From contig JAKSXM010000246.1 in the NCBI GenBank assembly GCA_022575985.1, positions 10,930,001 through 10,994,000 on the forward strand: a stretch of DNA of 64,000 bases, in the 5' to 3' direction. The stretch is from Anagrus nilaparvatae (lineage: Eukaryota > Arthropoda > Insecta > Hymenoptera > Mymaridae). A program made the translations under genes and the position numbers. Under the pieces are notes generated by a model. That model searched no databases. It worked only from the letters and a program-made list of their open reading frames with translations, and was not told the DNA's origin. Shown here in pieces: positions 35,360-48,042 of the stretch (position 1 is its first letter; each line of letters begins with the position of its first letter).

Positions 35360-38004
35360 ATGTCTAAAACAAGAAAAAGTAAGCAACTTTGGATAAATTG
35401 CAATCAATGCCAATGTATTTTAGCAGTTAAAGATGCAACACTTCATGATCAAAATTGTCCACCAACTCTTCCTTTGCAACATGGGTACATAAAAAATAAT
35501 GTTTTAAATACTATACTAGAAGCTCAAAAAACAACAGGTAAAATATATGAAAAAAAATTTTTTAATTTTGTTGCAAAAACATTTAACTAACATTTCACAG
35601 ATTTACCTGAAAATGTAAGTAAACAAGAATTGGATAATATTGTATTTTTATCAGAATCAGCCTTACAATTGTGTCAAATTGCTATCGGTGATTCAGTTTT
35701 AATTCAGAACAATCAAAATTTTATTGTGAAGAAGGCATGGCCAATGAGCGGATTGAGTCTAACTTCTGCATGTTTAACAAAAAATGGTAATTATTAATTA
35801 CTTTAATCACAATAATTATAATATTTAAAATTAATTTTCTATTTTAGCTATAGAGTTGGATAAAATAGAAGGATCGATTAGTATAAAAAAACTAGACTTT
35901 GAACCTTTCATAGCGAGTGAAATCATTATTGAATCAGTTGGCCGGAGTAGTTTATCAAATATAACTCCTGAACTCAGAGTTTTAATTAAAAATTATAATC
36001 ATGAACATATATTTTCAGTAGGTAATAGATTAAGCATTCCTTATTACGGAAAAAGATTAATTTATAAAATAATTGAAATAAAATCCAGTGAAAAGTTATG
36101 TGATGTATTTGAAAACTTAAAAATTGAAGAAAATAAAAACGAACAGTTAAAATTATATTTATCAATGTATTCAACAAAATGGAAAATATTAGAAAACTCA
36201 GAACAAAAAGAAACTAAAGGGAGGAAAACTAATACCAAAAATTATGTTATCGGTTATTCTAAATTATTGACAGATTTAAAAAATATTTTTAAAATTGGAC
36301 TAAAAAAATTTGAAATAACAGAATTAGATATTTACCCTGTACATAAAGGTGTATTATTATATGGCCCAGTAGGAATTGGAAAATCTATGATAAGTGAAGC
36401 TTTATTTTCAGAGCTCGATGTTTATGTGTCAAAAATTAATTCACTTGAAATTTATAAAAAAAATGTTCAAGATACTGAATCAGCTGTAAATAAAATATTT
36501 AAAGAAGCTTTTGAAAAATCACCATCTATTATTTATATAGAAAATATAGACTCATTATTTTCAAAAAAAAATAGTGCTATAACTGATAATGAAAAAAAAT
36601 TATTAGATATTCTTATAAAATTTTTTGATGAAATCCAGGGTAAAAATGTAATGTTGTTAGCAACAACAACTCGACTAGACTCAGTGGATAATATGTTACG
36701 AAGACCAGGAAGATTGAGTAAAGAATTTGAAATTCCAGTGCCTACATGTAGCATGAGAAAAGAAATTATTTTAAAATTAATTGAGCAATGGTCACATGCT
36801 CTTTCCAATGAAGAAATCGAAGATATTGCTTATAATACGCATGGTTTTGTAAATGCTGATTTGCATACTTTATGTACAGAAGCAGCATCAAATGCAATAA
36901 TTAGAGCAACTCAGACTTTTATTAGTAATCCTAAAAAAATTACCGTTTTAAAAGAAGATTTTGATAAATCGGTAGTTTACCCATCTGCAATGAAAGAAGT
37001 TATCATTGATGTTCCAAACGTTAAATGGACTGATATTGGTGGTCAGAAGTATCTAAAATTAAAATTAGCTCAGGCTGTTGAGTGGCCATTAAAAAAACCA
37101 GAAGCTTTCGAAAGAATAGGGATATCACCTCCAAAAGGTATTTTAATGTTTGGTCCTCCAGGATGTTCAAAAACAATGATTGCCAAAGCATTAGCAACAG
37201 AAAGTAAATTAAATTTCTTAAATATTAAGGTAAATTCTTATTATAAATAAATTAAATGTGACATAAAAATTATCTAAAGATTTTTTTAGGGTCCAGAACT
37301 GTTTTCAAAATGGGTTGGAGACTCTGAGAAAGCTGTAAGAGATCTTTTCAAAAAAGCAAGACAAGTTGCTCCATCAATTATTTTTATCGATGAAATAGAT
37401 GCTATTGGTACTGAAAGAACGGCTAGCTCTAGTAATGCAGGTAGCAATGTACAAGAGCGAGTCTTAGCTCAATTATTGACAGAACTAGATGGTGTCACTC
37501 CATTAGGAAATGTTACATTAGTAGCTGCAACCAATCGTCCAGATAGGCTTGATAAAGTAAGAAAAGAATTTTTATTTTTCTAAATTCATTTATTAATTTA
37601 TATAATTTATTTATTATTTAATAAACTAAAATCTTTTTTTAATGCAGGCTTTGCTTAGACCAGGAAGATTTGATAGATTAATTTATGTTCCATTACCCGA
37701 TGCCGAAACTAGGAAAGAAATTTTTAAAATAAAAGTAAAAAAAATGAAAATTTTAGATGATAATATTTTAGAAGATCTAGTTAAATCAACTGAAGGTTAT
37801 TCTGGAGCTGAAATTCAAGCCATTTGTCAAGAAGCAGGTATGAAAGCTTTAGAAGAAGATATTGAAGCAAAAGAGGTATCAAAAACTCATTTTGATTTTG
37901 CATTATCTGTTGTAATACCAAGAACACCTAAATCATTGTTAAAATTATATGAAGAATATTCAAATCAAAAATCTGCTTCCAAATTTTTAGATTATGTGCA
38001 ATAA
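35360..38004 (+). CDS. AFG2A: AAA+ ATPase AFG2A (SPATA5-like), degenerate D1 site
   Basis: Five exons: 35360-35537, 35601-35786, 35848-37229, 37290-37556, 37648-38004, in phase, 789 residues (human about 890). The N domain is followed by two AAA modules. D1 has Walker A GPVGIGKS (294-301), but Walker B reads IIYIENID with Glu353-Asn354 instead of Asp-Glu, and the sensor-1 region reads ATTTR with Thr396 instead of Asn. D2 has GPPGCSKT (557-564), the Cys-Ser-Lys form typical of AFG2/SPATA5, then [11 protein letters not shown] with Asp616-Glu617, [10 protein letters not shown] and LLRPGRFDR, all intact. AFG2A, with AFG2B and partner subunits, recycles factors such as RSL24D1 from pre-60S ribosomes. 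The D1 changes suggest hydrolysis there is lost while D2 works; that is inference. The stop TAA overlaps an AATAAA at about 38000. Start [11 protein letters not shown] has an A-rich context. Confidence 0.92.
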
Positions 38005-38146
38005 AATATATTTTTATACAAATATTGATTATTTCAAAAGTAAAAGTTTTGTAAATATTATTTACTTATTTACTAGGTGACGGTAGCCTAGTGGATCAAT
38101 GCGTAAATTATAAATTTAAATGCTAATAAATTTTTATGCTTAATAA

Positions 38147-38741
38147 AAATTTGCAATTTTCAGAAAAGTATTCAATTTTTATAAATATTGTAAATGTATT
38201 GATTCACCTTATTACAAAGAATTTTGAATAGCAAAAATCGGCAAATAATTGGCTTCAATAGAGCATAAAGTAAAAATAGGTATCAATTTTTATTTTGCTG
38301 ATATCAGGGTTATTTTTTGGCCGATTTTTGCAATTTAATTTTTAAGTATACTAAGTTTTAAAGCAAAAAAATTATTTTTAAAAAAATTTGCAAAAACTAA
38401 AAGAAAATTTTAAAGATTGAATAAGCAAAAGAAAATTTTGAGGCACTCTGCGAAAAAAAGTACAACAATAAAAAATAATTATTATTATTATTTTTTTTTC
38501 TTTTTAACACGTTGGCTGCGTTTTGATTTTTCCGTGTCCAGAAAAGTAAAGAATGGCCCAAATCGCACGTAAATTACCTTCCCAGGCGAAGCCGAGAAAA
38601 TTGATACCTATTTTTACTTTATGCTCTATTGAAGCCAACTATTGGCCGATTTTTGCGATTCAAAGTTCGTTGTAATAAGGTGAATCAATACATTTACAAT
38701 ATTTATAAAAATTGAATACTTTTCTGAAAATTGCAATTTTT
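38147..38741. repeat. Foldback element 3' of AFG2A
   Basis: The left arm runs from TTGCAATTTTCAGAAAAGTA to ATAGGTATCAATTTT (38151-38292). The right arm runs from AAAATTGATACCTATTTTTA to the complement end at 38740. The loop contains a segment with GGCCCAAATCGCACGTAAAT (38552) that also occurs near 49627, so the loop holds another dispersed repeat. Confidence 0.8.
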
Positions 38742-40514
38742 TTTATATTTACCAGATGTTAATTCCTTAAAAAGCATGATAATGTAAAGGTATTCAAACT
38801 CTGAAACAATAGAAATATTTTTTTTCTACCTCTTGGAGTTTGAAACAGCAGGAAGGTATGAAAAGTTTTTTGAGAAACAATAGATGAATAGATTGCACCT
38901 GTGCCTTGATTCATTTCGCTTTAGCTCTAAAACTAGAAATTTGCTACTTTAATTAATTATATATTTGTAATATACAAATCAAGACCTATCCATTAAAAAA
39001 AAATGAAACCAATCGAACAATTTGTTGCTGAGATTGAGGTCTCGTTTTTTAAGGGTCACAGAAAATTTGAAAATTAATATTTTCAAATTTTTAAAACAGA
39101 AACGTATAAATAAAGAGTCATATTATCAATGGTAAAAATTTGTCCAGAAAAAAATGGTTTTTTCGACACTTTTTTGAGGTCCAAAGCAGAGGAGTGAAAA
39201 AAAATTTCAAAAAATTCTTGTTTTTTGACTTATATTTGCAATAAAATAGAAACTAATAAAGTTGAAATATTTTCCTTTGGTAAAATTGTAAAAATAAAGT
39301 CAAATTTTCAAAAGAAATTTGTTTTATTAATATATCTCTATTTTTACCCAAAATATTAAGAAAAAACGAGAGGTTCACATCTTTTTCAAACCGATAGTAA
39401 ATGATTATCGACTTCCGAGGAGATAAAAATCAAAATATGCGGTTGATAGCTACGTGACAAATGTTGGTGACCTACGATATAACTTAATGTTAAGGAGGAT
39501 AAACACAAAGGACATTTTTATTTATACTAAAATTAGAATAAAATAGAAAAAAAATATTAACAGGAAATTAAAAATAGGGGAAATAATGACGTTTGTAATA
39601 CTATTTTTATTTAAAAAGATTAAGAGATAAGTAGTTTAATTTTGAAATTTTGTGCGTAAATGAAGTTTTTAAAAATTTTTTACTTTGTTTCTTTCTCAAA
39701 CCGTTTACTTTTCAAGATGCATAGTTCTGCAAACTTAAAATTCCAAATTAATAATATTCGAATATCAAAAAATATATTTTAAAAAAATTTTTTTATTTTT
39801 AGTAAATAAAAATGTAAAATATAGGTAAATAAAAGCAAACACTACCAGAATGGAACAAAATTTCTTTTATTACAATTACTAATTAGATTTTATTGTTTTG
39901 ACGTTTTGTAAGACTATAGTAAAAACTTTCTAAAAGTCTAAAAAAATTTTTGGAAATTTGAAACATGCAAAAAATTTTTTAAAACTATAAAATCCTTTTA
40001 TTAAAAAAATCATTATTTTTTTAGCAAAAATTTAAAACTGTTCAATTTTTAAAAAAATTGACGTTATAAATTTCGGATTGTTTTGCATAGTTATGAAACT
40101 AGAGCACTAAAAATGATCCACTTCAGTCGCAACAGAAAATGTGTCATAATTTACGTATTTACTACAAAAGCACTTAAATTTAAAAGTATATTTTAAGCCA
40201 CTTATACCTACCGAATAAGATATATTTCTAGCAAATATACGTTAATTAACCTTTATTAACCTTTTTATTAACTTTTATTTTTCTAATAATTTTTTTGGAT
40301 ATTAGTTTTATAAATAAGTCAGATATTAGTTGATCTTACTGTTTTTGAACGTAAATAAATTTTATATGAAAAAAGAATGACCTAAATTTTGAAAAATTTT
40401 TGTAATTCTGCAGAAATTAGAAAAATTAATTAACTTTCTTAGCAACAGATTACACATTTAAATTATAATTATAAGAGAAATATATAAAAGTGATAATTTT
40501 AAACACTTATGGAT

Positions 40515-40870
40515 TTTTTCTATTAAAAATTTGGTATTTTTTGTATTTTTTTGTGACAAAAATTTTGGGAAAAAAGTTTTCAAAAAATTAATCAGATTCA
40601 AGATATCGAATAAAAACCATTATTTCAAATATAAGTACATTCATAGAAATAAATTAGGTATTACATCCAAATTAAAAAAAAAAGTTATAGTTAGCGATTT
40701 TTTTATGAAAAAATTTTTGCTACAAAAGTTAGGTCTTAATTGTAAAATATCACCAATTAGATACATACATACAAGCAGCATTTTTTTTTCAAGCCAGTTT
40801 TTTAGCTTCCTGGGGTCTCAAAAAGTGTTTAAATCCAAAAAAAATCAAAATTTACCTATCTAATGTAGAA
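40515..40870 (-). repeat. Dispersed family fragment, reverse orientation
   Basis: TTTTTTAGCTTCCTGGGGTCTCAAAAAGTG is the complement of the ACTTTTTGAGACC-type left portion of the family seen full length at 43340-44252. It is truncated at both ends. Confidence 0.6.
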
Positions 40871-41095
40871 AGGGTTTTAGCTCGGGATGTAAATACAGGA
40901 AATTTCTTATTCAGTAAGAATTTTTTTTCGCAAACTCAATTAAACTAAAAAGTTATTATTATAAACTAAAAATGCTTATTCATTTTCATTTATTATATCA
41001 ATAGACAAATATTTAAAGTCAAGTAATAAAGTCTTTAGAATTTTATTTTTTAATTATAGGCATTTACGTTTGAATATTCTAATGAAATATTTTAA

Positions 41096-42632
41096 ATGTT
41101 TTCTAAAGAAATGATAAAAATTTCAAAAAATCTAAACGATTTAAATATCGATTACTCATTTGGTGTACAAAAAAAATTACTCTCGATTATTGGCTTAACG
41201 GGGTGTCAAAGAAGCTTTAATATCAGCTTGGCGTTGATATTAATATCCCTGTTTAATAGTATTTTTAATATTTTAAAAACAAAAAACGAGGTCTTAAAGA
41301 TTGAAAGCATATCGAATTTTATAATAGTCTTGTTAAATTTATTTAAATTGACAATTATGAAATTTAAAAGTAAGAATTTAAAAATCATATTCAATGATTT
41401 GATGAATTATTATGAAAAATTTAATTATTTGTCAGACTTTGAAAAAAAATTGTTGCTTAAACAAGTGAATAAAAGTAAAAGATTGTTTTTGTACATGATT
41501 AGCTTTTTGATTCTGCCGTCGATAGGTAAGTAGAATTTTTGTGTCTTTTATGTCGTATTTTACTTTTATGAATATTGCGATTTTTTGAAATTCAGTAACC
41601 ACAGTCCTAATGGGACTTCAGGCATTTGGCCATCAAAATAAAACAGAGCAACAATTGATATTTCTTGACTTCTTCTCTGATGAAAATACGACTCTAAATA
41701 ACATTATTAAAGGCTCAATTATAGTTTTCTACGTTTTTTTAATTGTATTTTTTGTGACGGTTATGGTGACGATCGACAGCTTCTACGTTAGTTTGATACA
41801 TCACGCTGAGGTTTATCTTCTGTTTGTGTCGAAAAATGTTAAAAAACTTAACCCGAAAACAAAAAAAGCTTGTACCAAAAAAAAAGGGCTAAATATTTGT
41901 TCAAAGTGTCTTTATTGTATCGTCAGAGATCACAATAATGTTGCAAGGTAACTTAATTTATTCAGTTACCCGATTTTAAAAAAAAAATTTTTTTAATTCT
42001 ATTTGAAAATTTAGATTTATAAAACACATTCAAGATTTATATGGATTAATAATGTTTTTTGAGACATTAAAAAGTGTACTTCAATTAGGTTTGTTGATGA
42101 ACAATTTTCTTTGGGTAAGTACAGAAATTTTCATAACATTTAAAGACTCGTTTATAAATTTTAAACGATTTCATAGTTCTTGGAGCATCGCGAATACATA
42201 CACGTATTCCGCACAGCAGCATATTTTTTTTCATTAAATCTGCACTTTCTTATATTTTGCTTGATATCCCAGGAAATGACAAATGCCGTAATTATGAAAT
42301 TACATTTTTCCTAAGAATAATACAATGGTACAATAATTTTTTTCCAGAGCTTAAAAATAGAGAAAAGTATCTACAACTCGAATTGGACTTATTGCAAGAG
42401 AGAGAAAATGCACGAAATTATTTTAATAATGATACGATCTCAATCACCTTGTTACATAAACGCTGGTAAATTCGTTAATATGTCTTATGAGACTTATGCA
42501 AATGTATGTATAAGGCATAAGTTGTTTTTATCATTTCAAAGATTCAGCATTATTGTTGTTATTTTATTTCAGGTGATAAAGCTAGCAGCATCTTACGGTT
42601 CAGTCTTTTTGGCTCTAAGAAAACGTCATTAA
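41096..42632 (+). CDS. Odorant receptor (insect 7TM_6 family)
   Basis: Six exons: 41096-41525, 41596-41947, 42015-42114, 42177-42287, 42348-42503, 42573-42632, all in phase with GT-AG borders, giving 402 residues, the normal OR size. Exon 1 holds the first two hydrophobic helices (SLALILISLFNSIFNIL and a second near FIIVLLNLFKLTIMKF). Exon 2 holds a strong pair (KGSIIVFYVFLIVFFVTVMV). Exons 4-6 carry the diagnostic C-terminal OR signature: EKSIYNSNWTY, IRSQSPCYINAGKFVNMSYE, then TYAN/VIKLAASYGSVFLALR after the conserved short last intron. ORs form ligand-gated cation channels with Orco in sensory neurons; the ligand cannot be read from sequence. The join between exons 3 and 4 (intron 42115-42176, 62 bases) leaves the fifth helix region a little short, and the exon 4 donor GTAATT is weak, so that area is the least sure. 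The gene is intact, not a pseudogene, on this model. Many ORs lie in tandem arrays, but no second copy is in the window. Confidence 0.88.
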
Positions 42633-43339
42633 ATATTCATTTGTATATACTTTAATTTGATTCCATGTGAGATGTTCATTGATTTGCAGATGGGATCTTC
42701 AGATTCAGCTGTAACTTTTCACAGGTGATCATAATTATGTATAAAATGTATTTTAAAGCTCTCAGCCATGAATTTTTGCTTCATTATATAAAAGCATGAA
42801 GAAATGATAAAAAAATTATTACAAAACAACTGTCGATTGGAAATCACGTGGAAAGCTGGAAAATTGGAAAATGTGAGCCGTTCCGGCTGTTGCTCATGTA
42901 TCAACTGAAGTCAGAGTGTTTCACCTAGTAATAATATGGGTTTGGGTAATTTCACATAGGGTAAAGTTAAACCGATAATTAATGAAATTTTCCGATTTTT
43001 TTCAATGATAAATTTTACATATGAAATCGGTTCTGCCTAAATTTAAATATAAATATAGCTTTTTTCGCTAAATTTGCATTTTTAAAATTAGAAAACATCA
43101 CTAATTATCAATATAACTTTTCCCAATGTGAAAATACCCAAAACCGTATCAATACTAGGTGAAAGTATATGGAATACTCTGATTTCACCCCCAGTATAAA
43201 GTTATTTGAAGTCGCCCTTTAAGAGTTATGAGAGGCTCACATTTTTCATATTTTTGGCTTTCCACGAAAAAATTTTAAAAATCGATTTAGAAATTCAAAA
43301 AACTTCCAATCAACAGTTGTTTTTTAATAAGTTTTTTGG
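42633..43339. other. 3' flank of the odorant receptor, nothing recognised
   Basis: Mixed AT-rich sequence. It contains two similar phrases (CACCTAGTAATAATATGGGTTT near 42923 and the complement of a like sequence near 43145) that could be ends of a small foldback of about 240 bases. Confidence 0.4.
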
Positions 43340-44252
43340 TTCCTCAATGAGGAACCTTTGTGATGGGTAAAATTTTGATTTTTTGGCATAAAAGCACGTT
43401 TTGGGACCTCAGGAAGCTAAAAAACCGGGTTTCAAAAAAAGTATGTATGTGTGTGTGTGCGTATGTAACCGGTGAAATTTCACAACCATTATGGAATTAA
43501 GACCTAATTTTTTTTTTCAAAAATTTTTTCATCAAAAAATCTCAAACTACTTTTTTTTTTTTTAATTTAGACCTCATTTTTTCCACGAAAGTACTTATAT
43601 TTGAAAGTACGATTTTTACTCGATATCTCGAATTTGATAATTAATTTTTTTTTAATTTTTTTTCCAAAATTTTCGTCACAAAAAAATACAAAAAATACCA
43701 ATTTTTTTTTCTTTACGGACGCCTGTGGAAGTAATAGTTTTAGAAATATCATTTATAGCATTTTTTTGGACCTGATACTTAATTTTTTCAAAATTTTTTT
43801 CTCAAAATTTTTGTTGCCAAAAAATACAAAAAATGCCAAAATTTTTTTTATTTTAGGACGTAATACTTAATTTTTTTCTATGAAAGTACGAATATCTGAA
43901 AATATTTTAACCGGTGATATTTCACAACCATTATGGAATTAAGACCTAATTTTTTTTTCAAAAATTTTTTAATCAAAAAATCTCAAACTACTTTTTTTTT
44001 TTTTTAATTTGGATGTAATACCTAATTTATTTCCACGAAAGTACTTATATTTGAAAGTACGATTTTTACTCGATGTCTCGAATCTGATAATTAATTTTTT
44101 GAAAATTTGTTTCAAAATATTTATTCAATAAAAAAAACTTAAAAATTAATAGAAATGTATGTATGATTGCATGCTTATAATTGGTGATATCTGTGGTATA
44201 TTGAAGTATTAAGCTCATTGTTTGAGGAACTTTAGTGCCAGCTAGTTGGCAG
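43340..44252 (+). repeat. Dispersed repeat family, nearly full copy
   Basis: It starts with CCTCAATGAGGAACCTTTGT and ends GAGGAACTTTAGTGCCA, so both ends carry a GAGGAAC motif. Inside are GGCATAAAAGCACGTTTTGG, a TGTGTGTGTGCG microsatellite, and two direct copies of a segment of about 500 bases beginning ACCATTATGGAATTAAGACC (43483 and 43928). Related copies lie near 14030-14440, 34190-34430, 40515-40870, 59590-59910 and 61985-62750. No coding capacity. Confidence 0.7.
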
Positions 44253-44853
44253 GGTATTTAGTATTTCTTTATGCTTTATTTAATAAAATAAAACAAAAAT
44301 TAGTATCCGAGAGCTTTAAAATCGATCCAAAGCTTCAAAAATTCACAGTGATGGCCAGCTGTGAATTTTCTAGCTAGAAACGATTTAAAGACGTAAAAAT
44401 TAGGGAGTGAGGACACTTTATATATATGATTACCTGTGAAAAGTTACAGCTCATTCCCCCCCATCTACAATACAACTTACACCGTCATTCAGAGTGGGAT
44501 GTAAATTTGCACTTAAAAATATACCTACGTATGCTATGTATAGTCTAATGATACAAATTTACGTCCCGCTCTGAATAACCGTGTACATTCCACATAAAAT
44601 CAGCCTAACAGTAATTTCATATAGATCGGATTTTTTAGAAAGTCAATGGAAACATAGAATAGTTTATATCGTCAGACTTAGAAAATACCTGAACTATTTA
44701 AAAAAAATTTTCAATTTGAAATATAACTTTTTATATTTCTATCGACTTTTGTAGTTATAAATACAAAAAATCCGGTTACCATAAGCGGAATATTTTTTTA
44801 GTGTATATAGAAGCACAGAACTGCATGATGTCATGAGATAGGCTTTACCCTTG

Positions 44854-45648
44854 TAAGTCAAGGCAAGGGGCAGTCCACTTGGCGCTCAATTCAATGTGCG
44901 CCAGTAAGAATTCGTTTAAACAATCCATATTCTAAGTGTAAAAGTGTGTGCTCCATCATAAGTTTGAAAGTCTATAACCACAGAGCACACTACTAGTTGC
45001 TGAGTGTAGCTATTATACTATCTATGCTTTCAATGTGGATTGTTTAGTGGAATCATTGACATATAGTTATAGACTTCCAAAAGAGTAGAAAAAGCGTTAG
45101 ATATAATATAGAGAGAGCAATATTCGTATACAACGGCCTTTGTCTAATATAACCATGCGCTCTGTAATCTCTGATCAAGAGAGGTGGCTAAAGTTTTGAG
45201 GGGAATCGAAGGAGAAAGAAATTTTTTCGTATAAAATACAAATGCCAGGCCAGAATATACAAAACCCCCTACTCAGCGAAGTAAAAATCACGTCGCAAGC
45301 GCGAGAAAACAAAGGTCGTTGCATATTAACAGTTTTTTTCTCTGTCTATAAGGAAACACATTCCACTTATAGAAAGCATACGGCTTTGGGAGTCTATAAC
45401 TATATGTCAATGAGTGGAATTCAGTGGTGCGCTATGCCGTGAATTTTTAACGTGGGTTGGCTACAAAATTACCATAAGATAGAAAAGGAAAACTCGTTCT
45501 GTCTTGTTTTATCTTATAGTATTTTCGTTGCCAACCCTTGATATATTTCACGGCATAGCACATCACTGGTGGAATTATCACTGGCGCACTTTTCAGCGCA
45601 CAGTGACGGACATTAAAATTGACCGCCCCTTGAGTCAAGGTGACTTGA
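44854..45648. repeat. Composite inverted-repeat element
   Basis: The left part GTAAGTCAAGGCAAGGGGCA loosely mirrors the right part GCCCCTTGAGTCAAGGTGAC. Inner inverted segments include GCTATGCCGTGAATTTTTAA (45431) against TATATTTCACGGCATAGC (45541) around GGTTGGC.../...GCCAACC, and repeated TATAGTTATAGACTTCCAAA motifs. The outer boundaries are approximate. Likely a decayed foldback with a second one inside. Confidence 0.5.
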
Positions 45649-48042
45649 AAGAACTTAAAACATCTCTTCTTTTGTACATAACTTTTTTAAAATTCATTCA
45701 ATTAATTAATTAGCTCTATAGTATAATATTAGACTAACAATAAGTAAAGTTAACTTTCTAATATTTTAAAATATATAAGTCAAACAAATTTTATAATTAC
45801 AAAATAAACATAAATAATTTTTAAAAATCATCCGGTAATGAAATATATTTACCCTGCAAAAAATCAATAATATTAAAATTCTAAAGTTTACAAGGGGAGT
45901 TTAGGAAGTTCGGAAAGATAAGTTGCTACAAAAGAATATGATAACAAATGTCAATCGATACGCTTTATTTTATACTTTTCTATCATGCTTTATGACAGCT
46001 TAAACGACATTTATATTCTTCAATTTCCGAAATTTTCAATTTTTACAAAATTTGCAGATTCATACAAAATATCGAGGAAATTTATGGATCGATTCTATTT
46101 TTTGAATTTATTATTCATTTTGGATTGTTGATTTGGTTCGTCGGTATCATTTCTTTTGAAATTTAGTCATCCAAATAAACGCGAATCGACCGAGACCGAA
46201 TATTTCATGCAAAGCGTGAATTTATAATGGGACAATTCAAAAAAATCAATCATAAATTTGAAAAATCATTAAAGTAAGAAAAGTTTTTAAGTATAAAAAT
46301 TCTTTTTTTCACAGTTTAAAAATTTTTCATAGCTTAAAAAAGAAAAAGAGCTTTAAAACTAATATATTATACGAAATTGCGCCATTCAAGAAAGCTATAT
46401 ATATTGAAAAAACTTTCCATTAGTCACAAGCGGAAATGTGGCGAGAGGAAATTTTTTCAATGTAATCTTTTGCAACGCAACGTTCTGTGCAATTATTTCG
46501 GGATGAAAATGAAAATTTGATAATCTATTTGACAAAAAATTTGGATCCAGTGTAAAACTAATTTATCTGGGTGGGTAAGAAAAAAAATATTTACATGTAT
46601 TCTCCAAAGACTTGTTTCCCTCTATGGAATTTTCAAAATATACGAAATTGTCTTGAGAAATATTTTTAATTTCAAAAACAGAGATCCCAATATAACTGAA
46701 TATATAAGCTTTTTATTGGGTCACGTGACTTTGGAAAATTGATAAATTTGAAAATATCGTTTTTTGTGGCGTTTTGTGGTAGAGCTTTCAGATTAATGTA
46801 TCCCACAGATTTTTAACAACATATTTAAGTTTAAGTTTTGGAAACATAATCAAATCGCGATATTGAATTTTAAATTCCTCATGTGTTATTATTATTTTCT
46901 AAGGTGTTTTTATAAATATAAAAATTTGAGGATACGGGCTGCAAAATTTTGCGGAAAACTTCGTTTAAGTATTTAAAAGGAAAATATTTTTCACCACAAA
47001 TAAGAATTTTCCAGCAAAAATAAGTAAATATTCAGTTAACTTAAAAACGATGGCCAAAAAGACAAAAAAGGCTACCAAAAATCAAAGATTTGACCTAAAT
47101 AGTTTGAGAACTCACTTATTTTTAGTTGTACTTCCGGAAAAAATAGTTTAGATCGATTTCTGTGACCTTCAAAAATTTTTTACAAGTTCCAAGTTTCTAA
47201 AAATTTTTCGATATGGCTTTATAAAAATTGTGATAAAAATTTTATTGTTTAAAAATAACCTTAATTTTTGAAAATTTTGAGCTTGTACAAATTTTTTGAA
47301 GTCTACAAGACCCGTTTTCAATAAAAATTGTAATTTTTGCAGTAATCTAAAAATTGGGCCAACAATACATTTATAGGTTATTTACTATAATGGTGAAACA
47401 ATCACTGATAAAAATTTCTGTTTGAAAAGTCACACTTATCCACAAAAAATAAGACCAACTGGAAGTTGATAGGCTCAGATACAAGTCCACAGCGACATTT
47501 TGAAAATAGGTTTTTAATTAAATATTTTAAGAAAACAAGCAAATTGTAAAAAATAGATGAAATTTTTCTGTGCTTGCAGTTCTTTGGGTAATTTTATGAT
47601 TTCATGGGCACAAAACTCTAGTTTTCATAATTATCGTCTCAAAAAAATTATAGGGCATAAATCTCATTAATTTTCCTGTCTGCAATAATAAAATTTTAAA
47701 ATGTTAATTTTGAACATGAGCCTGAATCTTTGAGTTATTTTATGCACAAATAAAATGTGCCGCTTCCGGGTTAAAAATCGGCATTTTTTACACCGCCTCA
47801 CAGTGTGGTAAAATGAATAAAAAACGCTCTAGGACTTAGTTTCTGAGCATTCGACTTGAAACCTGTTTTGAACTACTTTAAAATAAGCCGGGTATCGTGC
47901 CTCAATGCGGATTTTTTGAATTTTTTATTTTTAATTAGCCTATTTACACGACCTCAACCTATTCATTTATCGAAATTTTTATTTCCTATATTTTTTACGC
48001 TCTAAAGCTAACGGGAAATTTTTTTATGTCAATCCTGCATTA
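45649..48042. other. Gene-free stretch
   Basis: No ORF with domain content and no clear inverted repeats. AT-rich single-copy-looking sequence up to the Helitron-like insertion. Confidence 0.5.

Larger units (their letters stand above)
38005..41095. other. Intergenic, repeats and no gene
   Basis: It contains the foldback at 38147-38741 and a reverse-oriented fragment of the dispersed family at about 40515-40870. Between 38760 and 40500 I see only AT-rich unique sequence. The ORF near 40531 is read out of the dispersed repeat and is not a gene. Confidence 0.55.

Noticed and set aside
38078..38115. tRNA-like sequence (GGTGACGGTAGCCTAGTGGATCAA)
   Set aside because: It resembles a tRNA 5' half, but there is no B box or cloverleaf; at most a SINE-like remnant.
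43445..43470. TGTGTG microsatellite as a regulatory element
   Set aside because: It is part of the dispersed repeat and recurs in its other copies.
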